From: Delphinus delphis
Taxonomy: Eukaryota; Chordata; Mammalia; Artiodactyla; Delphinidae
DNA length: 64,000 bases
Direction of reading: 5' to 3'
Assembly (NCBI RefSeq): GCF_949987515.2
Contig: NC_082694.2
Coordinates: forward strand, 69,872,080-69,936,079
The notes under the pieces are model-generated. The model had not been told where the DNA came from and did no database searches. It saw only the letters and a list, made by a program, of their open reading frames with translations. Both the position numbers and the translations under genes were made by a program. Below, piece by piece: positions 35,101-47,100 of this stretch (position 1 is its first letter; every line of letters starts with the position of its first letter).

Positions 35101-38100
35101 AAGATCCCACATGCCGCGGAGTGGCTGGGCCCACGAGCCATGGCCGCTGAGCCTGCGCAGCCAGAGCCTGTGCTCCGCAACGGGAGAGGCCACAACAGTG
35201 AGAGGCCCGTGTACCACAAAAAAAAAAAAAAGAGAAGCCACCTCAGTGAGAAGCCCACGCACCGCAACAAAGACCAACACAGCCAATAAATAAATTAAAA
35301 AAAAAAAAAAAAAGACTCTATGACATGCTGTTAAAAGCCAGAGCACACAGGCCTCTCCTTTTCCCTATTCCTCTTGCAGTCCTTGGCAACCAAATCCTAT
35401 TGCAAAAAAAAATTTTGTTTTTTTGGCCACACCGCACAGCACGTGGCATCTTAGTTCCCGTGCCCGCTGCAGTGGAAGTGCGGAGTCTCAACCACTGGAC
35501 CTCCAGGGAAGTCCCATTAAAACCAACTCATCTTTAATAACAAATGCACAAAAGCCTCTGTCTAAATGTAGATCTTTTAACTAAGTTTTTGCCTAATTCT
35601 TCTTGATTTCATTCTCTTCCTTCCCCAAACTCTTGCAGCTCTGGTCATCCACCACATCAGCATTTAATCCTGTACCAAATTACCCTGGTTTTGTGAATAC
35701 AAGTCATTTTTATCTGAAGAGACCTAAGCAACTTTAAGTCAGGGTCTGCTACTTCACATTCATTTAAAAACCACATACTGAGTACCTCCTATGGAGGTGG
35801 CACTGTTCTTATAACACTGGGTACACAGCGAGCAAGATAAAGTACCCACCCTCAAGGAACTTACATTTTAGAGCAGACAACATACAAGGGGGTCATATGG
35901 TTTTAAGTGCTATGGAGAAAAATAAAGCAGGGAAGAAAAAGAGAATGCAGGACAAGTCACACAGATGATCCCAACGAAACGCACCCTTGGCAGAATACAT
36001 GGTGTAGCCTGGCTCAGTGGCCTTCCCTGACCACGCCCCCTCCACCAAATGAGAATTGATCACTTCTATATTTGTTCTCCCACTATGCTCTATTACAGCA
36101 TCTCTCTCAGTATTCTGCAGTTATTTGATATGTCAGTACTGCTTTCCAAACTCATGGCAAAAATGATGTCTTATTCCAGGGTTGGGAAATATTTCTTGTA
36201 AAGGGCCAAACAGTAAATATTTTAGGCACTGTGGGCCAAATGGCCTCCGTTACAACTACTCAACTATGTCTCTGCTGCAGGAAAGCAGCCACAGACACGT
36301 AAAGGAATGAGCATAGCTGTGTTCCAGTAAAACTTCACTTACAAAAACAGACAACAGGCGCTTCCCTGGTGGCGCAGTGGTTGAGAGTCCGCCTGCCGAT
36401 GCAGGGGACACGGGTTCGTGCCCCGGTCCGGGAGGATCCCATGTGCCACGGAGCGGCTGGGCCCGTGAGCCATGGCTGCTGGGCCTGCGCGTCTGGAGCC
36501 TGTGCTCCGCAACAGGAGAGGCCACAACAGTGAGAGGCCCGCGTAACGCAAAAAAAAAAAAAAGCAAAAAAACAGACAACAGGCCAGATTTGGCGTACAA
36601 GTGGTAGTTTGCCAACTCCTATCTTATTCTTTGAATTCCCAGCAAATGACAATATTTTTCACAGAGAAACTCAAGAACGTATTTATCAAATTGAACAGGA
36701 TATTAATAAACCCTAGTTAAAATGAATTAAGCACAGGAGAAAACGTGCGGTGGCTATCCTTGCTGACAGTTTCACCAGCCACTGACTATTTGCCAATTTC
36801 TTACCTAGAGTGTAGGCTACGAAGTTGAGGATGCCCACTACAATCCAGACCCAGTCAGGTACATGCTTGTGACCTGGTGCTGTAAAGGAAAGCAACTCAG
36901 ATTTTAACACAGTCTAAGTACAACTGTTCTTACCATAGCCCATACTGCCAATGAGAAACGTTTCTATTTATTAAACAGAAGCTGAAGTACTTTACAATAT
37001 ATTTCGAATGCAGAACTAGGTAAATATTAGAATGTATCAGCAAACTCTGACAAAACAAAAGTAACTGCCCAACCCCTCATAAACAATAGGCATTTATTTT
37101 GAGCTTTAATCATAACTCAAGACTGACTATCTTCACTTGAAAATTACTTATGTGCCTAGAATGAAAAATAATGTTTTTGGAATTCAAAAAATGCTTGTGT
37201 TTAATCTGATCCTTGTTGTTTATGATTATACTACAAACATGTATTAAGCTTTCAACCTATACTCTCTCACTAAATTATTAATTAGCTGAACAAAAGACCT
37301 TTTGATTTGTGTCTAGGTAAATTAGCTCAACTGGATGATTCTGGCAACAAAATCGTTCTGAAATGTCTGGACCTCACTTCCCCCCCACCAAGATAAAACA
37401 AGTGAGATTCAGCTCTGGGTTCTAGTCCTGGCTCTGTGACCAACGAGCAGTGTGGCCCTGAATATACCATTTAACCTTCCTGTCTTCCACTTCCCAAATA
37501 TACTGGGACTAGATGGTTAATCTGGCCCTTCAAGTTGTATGACTTGGAGAAATACATATATTTACGTATTTTTAGTTCTCTTAGTAACTAAGTAAATAGT
37601 CTTATTTAGTCAGAGAAAATACTATTTCTAGTTTCAAAGATAAACTTTTGAGGCTGTTCTGAGGATTAAAATACAATTTAAAAAAACCCCAAAATATCAA
37701 AACCATGCTTAATGAAATTTAAGCATGGTAATGGTAATGATCTTGAATTACCATTCTATTACATATACAGAAGCTATGCCTAAAATTTTCAGTTGATAAA
37801 GTCAGGCATAGGCAGAGTTTCAATATTCATAATTCCTATAATATGAAAAGTCATTAAGTGTTTGAAACTCCAAATTCTCCTACAAAAACAATGTTGTCAG
37901 TGATTGTTAATTTCTCTAGGTCAGTGCACAAACGTCTGCTGAACCCACAACACAGATGAATTGTAGCAGCGGTCCCCAACCTTTTTGGCACCAGGGACCG
38001 GTTTCATGGAAGACAATCTTTCCATGGATGGGGGAGGGGGGGCGGTGCTGGTGTTTCAGGTGGTTAATGCAAGCGAGGGCGAGCGGCAGATGAAGCTTCG

Positions 38101-41100
38101 CTTGCCCGACCCTTGCTCACCTCCTGCCGTGCAGCCCGGTGGCTAACAGGCCGAGGACCGGTACCGGTCCGCGGCCCAGGGGTTGGGGACCCCGGAATTA
38201 TAGTACTAAAACTGCTGACTACATCATTTATAAGTATTCTTATTGGAAAATATCTTCTAACTTAGAATACAAAAAATACTCATCTACCTCCATCTTTCTG
38301 TTCCTCTCAACTCCATCCACCAGTTGAGCAATAAGAATAAACTGTTCCCCACATATCCCCCATCATCCCAGATGTGCTCCAGATTCTCTTGTCCAGCCGG
38401 GGCAGAAGCTGGGGTGTGGGAGGAAGTAAGATAGCAGTGGGTCTGAAGGAAGACGTTGGGAATAAGCTGAAAACTGCCTCCAAAGGTGCATTTTGCCTCC
38501 CGTCCTCAGTAAGGGCCCAGACTTCTGTCAATAAATATCTAAGGTCTAACAACCATTTTCAGAAGAAACTGGGAGTTATTAAAGGTACGTACAAGTGCTG
38601 AGCAGAGGAAAGAGAGACCACATTGCCTTTAGAAAAGGGGGATTTTTATTCCATACCTAGAAAAGGGGAAGGGATATTTCTGGAACTGGTAGGTATGCTG
38701 GGCCTTGCTTATTCTCATTTTCAGGCAAAACTTCAGAGTCCTACTTTTCCATCTTCTTATAAATCCCATTACTCTTTATTTACAAAAACCTCATTGCTTT
38801 TTAGACAGCATATCTAAACTCAATAGCCAAATTGGTTTCTAGAACTTATTAGAAACATACATAACAGATTGTAAAAACACAACTTAGCCTTTACACCCAA
38901 TTCTAACATTTTACAACCCTTCTAATATTCAAAACTTTTCAGAAATGCAAGCATCTTAATAGAATTAGAAAATAACCATATCTCATTTTGTGCTATTTAG
39001 ACATTTGAGATTTTATATTAAAGTAATAATCTTACCTGAAGCATAAAAGTCAGGATCAAAGTATGCCATAAGCAGAAAATTGAACACAACCAGCAGAAAG
39101 CCAGAAAAGGTTATCAGATTTGGAGCCAGCCAAGTAGGAAATACCTATTTGTTTCAAAATAATTACAGAATAATTAAAGTAGAGAAATCTCTCTGTCCAC
39201 TACATACCACAACATGCAAATGTGTCAAAACAAAAACTATAAATTTGAAAGACCGTATATACAGGAATTATATATATATATATCAAATTATAAACCGTAA
39301 TCAGTTAATAGAAATAAGTCTATTTTCTATATTTTAAATAATTCTATAATCAACAAACTTTTATAATCATAACATTATATTTATTTTAGAAAAATTTAAG
39401 AAGTATTTTATAAATATGATAGATCTAGAGTATAAGCTTATACTTCAATGATGAGATAAATCAAAAGGTATGTGACTAAAGGAAAGGAGGATGGGAGAGG
39501 CAGTTTCTCTAAACGTCTTACTGAACTGACAGTTGGTCTGTAATACTCCATAAAGTAGTTTAAAATATTTAAAACTTACTAAAACCTAAGTACATGCTTA
39601 TTAATCATCTTACCTTCACTACAGTGTTCCAAAATGGATGCATGACATACAGAGAGAGCGGATTGGTATCCACAGCACTGTACTGTTAAGAAATGAAAAA
39701 AAATATTCAGAGTTAATCCTTGCATACCAGCAAGTATTTAGAACAATATTTCTCAAATGAAAATAATAGTACAGGGACTTCCCTGGTGGTGCAGTGGTTA
39801 AGAATCCGCCTGCCAATGCAGGCGACACGGGTTCGATCCCTGGTCCAGGAAGATCCCACATGCCGCGGAGCAACTAAGCCCGTGCGCCACAACTACTGAG
39901 CCTGCGTTCTAGAACCCGTGCACGCCAACTACTGAAGCCTGCGCACCTAGAGCCTGTGCTCCACAACAAGAGAAGCCACAGCAGTGAGAAGCCCGCGCAC
40001 CACGACAAAGAGTAGCCCCCGCTCACTGCAACTAGAGAAAGCCCACGTGCAGCAACGAAGACCCAACACAGCCAAAAATATATAAATTTTTTTAAAAAGA
40101 AAATAATAGTAAAAAAAAATCTAGAGAATATATCTAGTTATACAATGTCCTCTTCTAAATAACAGAACTGGAGAAGCAGTATGAATGGGGTAAAGATGGC
40201 CAAGCACATCTTTGTATAATATTTATAATATAACAACGTTGCAGCAGAAAATTTTATATTGCTTTCAAGTGCTCACCTATTTGCAGGATAATGAGCACAC
40301 TGTGTGCATTCACACACTGACTTTCTCAACCTCCTTCATCCCTCTCAACTAACGGGAATCTAGCTGTTTTACCCTTGACACCATTATTAATGCACTTATT
40401 AATGGTACAACCTTGGGTAAGTTACTTAACCTCTCTGTCTTAGTTGCTGCACCTGTACAATGAGGATCACAGCCTTTACCTCAAAGGATTGCCATAAGGA
40501 TTAGATAAACTGATAACATATAGGAAGTGCTTAGAGCAGTACCCAGCCCACAGTTAGTGCTATATAAGCATTAGGTACCATTAGTGTGTTTTGAGCATCA
40601 AAGGAATGACAGATCCCTTTACAGCTGGAAAATGGATTGCTTAAATAAGCAAAGGAAGAAAACAACAGGTTAGGGTGTTCAAATGTATTCCCCAACTGTT
40701 GAGCTATTTAGTAAAACTTCAAAGAAAATTTTAACAAAATATCTGTATGTAATTATGTAATACTTTAAGAGTCATGTTGATGACTTATTCATCAGAGACA
40801 CAAACACACACATACAAACACATACACACTGGAGTGCCTGGCATGTAGGAAGCACCCACTAGGTGTGGGGAAGAAGGAATACAAAATAGGTAAGGGACAA
40901 CTTAATTCTCACCCTCAGGGAGTGGGAATACTACCTAATTCAACAAGCTCTCATTTAAAAGATGTCATACTAGTCAAATGCCTGAAAAAAGTTTCAACTG
41001 TGCTTTGTATTTGTTTAGTATGAATATATTGGGTTGGCCAAAAAGTTCGTTCGGGTTTTTCCGTGAAGGCCAACCCAAAAAATAAGTAGTAAGCATCTGA

Positions 41101-44100
41101 GCAACTGATTTTTTAAAAAATCATAATTAAACATCAATATTTCTTCCTGAATGTTTTATGGATATGCAGGAAATATTTCTCATCAGTGTTTCAAGATTTA
41201 AAAGTGTGATGGAGCAAAAAAGTAAATAAATAGAAATAATTTAAAATACTACTAGCAAAGAGAGTTAGCTAGTAAGTCAAATGTTTACTCAACAGAATCC
41301 ATGGCTGAGTGCCGCCATTTCTCCAACTCATTCTGATGAAATGCGATATCCTGGACAAAAGATCTGAGACAGACAGTGGAAAGAAAATGGTGAAGGAGAA
41401 CACTGGCCAGAGAAGCTCTGCAGCTGCACCCAGACTCGCAGCTGGAGCCTCCTTAAGTATTACTGTTCTCGCTAAAATCAACTTCTACGTGCATGGTTCT
41501 CTACAGCCTGCAAAGCTTTTCCACATAACAGATACCATGACACCTGAACCTCTGTAGAATGAAGGAGTCCCCAGCTGATAGGACTGCCTGAATTTAAGTT
41601 TTCAGACCTGAGGTCATGCAACCAATATGAACCCTGAAAAGTTGCCAGTGACAAGGCGGGAGGGCCACGGCCTCCTCCATTTCACCAAAGTCCGAACCCA
41701 GACCCACATGACGTAGCCAGCAGGTCAGATAAACTGGAAAACCACAAATTTCAAGTCCACCATCTACTGCAAAGTACAAAAGTTGTAAGAAGTCCAAATC
41801 AGAAGAAAACAATTTGACATCACACGAATAGTTAATACGATGTACAAAGTACAAGGCTCTTAATTCAAATGTTTTCTGAATGACTCTCATTCACCAGCTT
41901 TCCATAATTTGAATTTACGTCTAAAAGAAGGTCATTTACTCATGGTATTTTATTTTGAAAAGCTCCTCTTTTTAAATTCTGAAGTTTTTTCTCTCTTTTA
42001 AATCTCTTTATTTCCGCTATTATAACATTTCACCTTTTTTTTCTTTTTTTTTGGCTGTGTTGGGTCTTCGTTGCTGCACGCGGGCTTTCTGTAGTTGCGG
42101 CAAGCTGGGGCTACTCTTCGTTGTGGTGCACAGGCTTCTCATTGTGGTGGCTTCTCTTGTTGCAAAGCACAGGCTCTAGGCGCGTGGGCTTCAGTAGTTG
42201 TGGCTTGCAGGCTCTAAAGCACAGGCTTAGTAGTTGTGGTGCATGGGCTTAGCTGCTCCATGGCATGTGGGATCTTCCTGGACCAGGGATCGAACCTGTG
42301 TCCCCTGAATTGGCAGGCGGATTCTTAACCCCTGTGCCACCAGGGAAGTCCCCAAATTCTGAAGTTTAACTCTAAATTTCTATTTCAGGAGACCAGTAGA
42401 AGTATGAAAAGATTATAGAACTCAATACAAATAGGTCAGTCTGCCTAACTGCATTTTTTACCTTTAATAATAATAGCAGATAAGCTCAAGTATAACAAGG
42501 AAATCTAATATGAGATTACAAAAGGTAGCAAACAGTAAACCTAAAGAGCACTCTGTGCTCTAGCCTTACACACCTGAGTATTTTTCAAGGTCACATATCA
42601 CTTGGTATAAACAAAGAAACTTGAAACTGTCTTGTGAATCAATAGGAGGAAAGAAGAATGAGTCACACCTTCCACATGCCTGAAAAAATAAGTAAAATTT
42701 TAAAGGAGCTAAACTAAATTTAGTTAATGCCTGTTAAATATATTATTTTCTATCGGAATGATGTTTTGGTATACACCAGAATATCTGAACAAGGTAATAA
42801 TCCCCTGTTTAAGGCCTGCAGGACTTGCTTGATCTACAATCTGTTGGGCCAGACTAATCCAGTGCCCTGGAGAAAGGCTTGAGAACCACAACCTGAGTTT
42901 GAGAATCATTCCAAGGCAGAATCTCAGAACCACAAGAGTTCAGGAGATATCTAGTTCTCACGTGCCTGCCCCTCACCTATGTGAATAGGTAAAACAGTCA
43001 ACTGGCCTCTTTATTTTTTCTTTAATTTATTTTATTTATTTATTTTTGGCTGCATTGGGTCTTCGTTGCTATGCGTGGGGCTTTCTCTAGTTGCGGCGAG
43101 TGGGGGCTACTACTCTTCGTTGTGGTGCGCGGGCTTCTCATTGCGGTGGCTTCTCTTGTTGCGGAGCACAGGCTCTAGGCGTGTGGGCTCAGTAGTTGTG
43201 GCACACGGGCTTCAGTAGTTGTGGCTCGCGGGCTCTAGAGCGCAGGCCAGCAGTTGCGGCGCATGGGCTTAGTTGCTCTGCGGCATGTGGGATCTTCCCA
43301 ATCCACGGCTCGAACCCATGTTGCCTGCATTGGCAGGCGGATTCCTAACCACTGCGCCACCAGGGAAGTCCCTGGCCTCTTTATTTATTTTTTAATTTTT
43401 GGCTGCACTGCGCGGCATGTGGATCTTAGTTCCCCAACCAGGGATCAAACCAGTGTGCCCTGCAGTGGAAGCGTGGAATCCTAACCACTGGACCGCCAGG
43501 GAAGTCCCTGGCCTCTTTTTAAATGCCTCTGGTTACCAAAAAACTCATTACTTCTAGAAATAGCCCAATCCAACGTTAAAACAACTTTTCTATATGCTAA
43601 CAAAATCCTCCCCTCACCCCATATTTCCTATCATGTTTTCAATTTCCCTAACAAAGCCAGGCAGACAAGGGTCCAATTTTTTTCCAAACAATAATGCTTC
43701 AAACGTTTGAAGATGGCTCTGCCTGTCACACCTAAACCTTCTCTTCACCTGGTTAAAAAATCTCATGTTCCTTTTGCTGTTACTCTCTTGCCAAAGTTTC
43801 ACTCTCTTCATCATCTAGGTCTAATTCTCTAGACCAGAGGTTGGAAAGCTTTTTCTGGAAAATGCCAGAGAGCAAATATTTTAGGCTTTGCAGGCCAAAT
43901 GGTCTCTGTAACAATACCCAAAACTGCCACGGAAGCAGAAAGAAGTCCCAGAAAATAAGAAAACAAAGAGGCATGCTGTGTTCCAATAAAACTTTATTCA
44001 CAAAACAGGTGTCCGGGGGCTTCAGTTTGACAACCAGTGCTCCAGACAATCCATTTTGTTGTTAAACCAAAACAAAAGTGTGACCCAGGGCAAAAGGAAT

Positions 44101-47100
44101 ATTTCAAGCGGTGCATGAGCACAAAGGAGAACATGACTAAGGTCTTCTTCCTCAACAACTTAGTTCTCTAACAGATGCTCAACACAGTATTAATTTCCTG
44201 AGGCAACAAAGTCATACTGCAGACTTACACACACCTTCACAGCCACCTTACCCCCTCAGGCCTTTCTCATACAGACTGCAAAGCCACCTTTCTCTGTGTT
44301 AATATGACGCTGACTGTTGGAAACTAAGTGTAAGACCCTATATTTACCATTTTAACATTTCATCTTGCTAGAGTCCACTCATCTTTCTATCTCCTCCGAT
44401 CTCCTCAGGGTCAGACTCAGTTATCCAAGGTACCAGCTCTGCCCCCCAAACTCTCAGCATGTAAAGCTCTCATGCTAGCAATGCCTTCACATAAGTCTCT
44501 GTAAAAATGCTGATCAAGGTAGAACTTCTAAACATTCCCCTCAAGATTGCTATTAATACATTTAGTCATTTTTATTTGGCTACAGAATTCCATACTGTCA
44601 TCTACGGCAATTAGTCTATGTCACCCATGAGAAAAGATTTTCATAAAGTCTTAGTGAAATCCAGAATTATCTTAGATAATATTCTGTCAAATATTAGAAA
44701 GTTTCAACTTTGTACAACTTGTAACTTCAGTACAAGTCAGGAAATAAAGCAGAGTTCATTCTTCATTCATTCATTCAGTAAAGTCAACAAATAATTGTGA
44801 CTGAGTGCCTATGATTGTGCCAGGCACTGTGCTAGGCCACCAGAAAGAGAATGGTGAACAAGACCAAAAAGTTTCCTATGTTCACCAAGTCCGGTCTAGG
44901 GTGAGACGGATGCTAAGCAAGAAAACAAGTCGTAATCACAAGATGTGATCAATACTGTGAAGGCAATAAACAAGGTGTTTGTATCAGAGGACCAGGGGGC
45001 TGGGAATGTGCCTAGTCAGGGTGCTCAGAGAAAGCTTTTCAGGGGAGGGGACACTTAAGCTGAGTCCTAGAAGATGAGAAGACAGGTAAAGCATGTATGA
45101 GACAGAACAGTGAGTCAAACAAGGTAGACCCTAAAGAGAACACGCTGCTGGAGATTCCATTTATATGAAGTTCAAAATCAGACAAAATTAATTTATGGCA
45201 AAAAGAGGTCATAATAGCAGTCTGGTGAGAGGGACTAAATGGGGGCCCTCCGAGGTGCTAAAAATAATTCTTTATCATGGTGGTGGTTACATACACATAA
45301 AAAATTCATCAAATTGTGTACTTAAGATCTGTGCGTTTGTATATAATTTATACCTTAAAAAGGAGAAAGAAAATAAAGAATATATGTGTGGCAGTGTGCG
45401 TGTGTGTGTGTGTGGTGTGTGTGTGGTTTATAGGTGTTGGGAGGGGGCGTGCATGCCAAGATGCCTTCTAAGCAGAGAACAAAATGTGGAAGGACCACAG
45501 AGTGGAGGGAGGCCAATGGAGCCACAGCGTAGTGAGTGAGCGAGGAAGAGTGGTATGAAATGACACTGGAGACATGGGCAGACACCACCCAAAGGTCCAC
45601 AGTGAGTTTTATTTTATCATAAGCCCAGTGCATATCCTGATTTATATTATTAAAGGATCCCACTGTTTACAGTGTAGAAAATGGACTGGAGGGGGGCAAA
45701 GGTGCAAAATAGTTACGAGACTGTTACAGTATACCAGGCAAGAGACGATTACGGGTTAGGCCAGGAGCAGTACAATGACTCTAAATTACTGCCAAAATAT
45801 GCTATAAAGTGCCCATTTTTGAGAAGGGCATTAGAAATGTGCCTCCTCTTAATTTAAGAAGGAAATTGGCTCTAACAAAAGGAAAACTATGGAAGCACTT
45901 TGTTGGACCTAAAAGTATTTCCCTTATACATGTACTTTACATCCTTTCTATACACTGATAAGAAAACTGACTGAACTGACACACCCTTGCACTAAATACA
46001 GAGTTTTGGACAACTTATTAATTAGACTGAGGCTAGTATCCCATCTAATACTAATACAGATGGTAATACTCTAACATCTATAAACAGATGCAGGTTTCCC
46101 TTGCTTTGTCTTCTAATCAATATAAGGAGGATAAGTCTCCAACTATCAAATGATTTTTAATTCAAATCCTGTCTTTACCCATTTGAAATATAAACTTTAC
46201 ACTTATGAAACATATTTTAGTTAACCCTGGAAATCCATAAAGTATGGATTGAGTACAAGCTAATAATAGTTTATAAACAGCACTTATTGTTAATCATTTC
46301 AGATGTAAGCAGACTCAAAATGATGTTTCTGACTTTTTAAAATGATTCCCCAAATTCTTGAGTTCCAAATCATCCATGTTTTTAGGAATAAAAGGCAGGA
46401 TAGTCACAAAGAACCAATTTTAGTTCACAACTGGGTTCACTGTATGAAGTTACTTATTGCTTATACCAACTTTGCAGACATAATGAAAGAAACACATTAT
46501 CAACCTTTCTTAAGAACTCAGGAGAGAGAAAAGAAATGTCAGCTCTCTTCTCTCCCCCTGCACAGTGAAGCTCAGTGTCTGGTGTGGTATTGGTATGGTA
46601 TGGAGGTCAGTCCCTTGCTGACAGGTCTCATGACTCAATCATGTTTAGGCTTAAGTCTTTACAGGGGCAGGATCCATTGTGGCCAACATGTGCCCTACCA
46701 CTCCTGGAGCAGAGTTCTTTAGCAATGGCATTCCAAGTCTCTGGGCCAGTCACTTAAGCAAAAAACATAAAACAAAAGATCCCAATTATTAAAAATTGTT
46801 ATTTACGCAACAAATATCAAGGCAGTCAAAAGAGCTACCTTCACATACAAATGTGGGACTCACTGAGCACTGGTACTTAAAGAAGCAGTTAAGAGAATGG
46901 AGAAAGCTTCCCGACCTGATCCTTTCTGCATCTGGCGCATAGTAGGAGTTCAGTAAACATATCTGAGTGTTTGCACATATGAATGAATAAACGCATGAAC
47001 TACTCTGCATGTTTACTTAAATAGCAGTATAGAGTGATTCCCTCAGTGATGAGAGGAACTCTTTTCCCCCGGGAACTAGTCTACAGCAACTTTTCACTTC

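Noticed and set aside
34481..35309. Regular repeats resembling an array
   Set aside because: The spacing comes from nested SINEs, not from a CRISPR-like or satellite array; a mammalian window would not hold a CRISPR locus.
41269..41890. Possible extra exon or processed gene in SELENOI intron 1
   Set aside because: Two modest frames on opposite strands, with no recognised protein and no splice signals that fit either gene.
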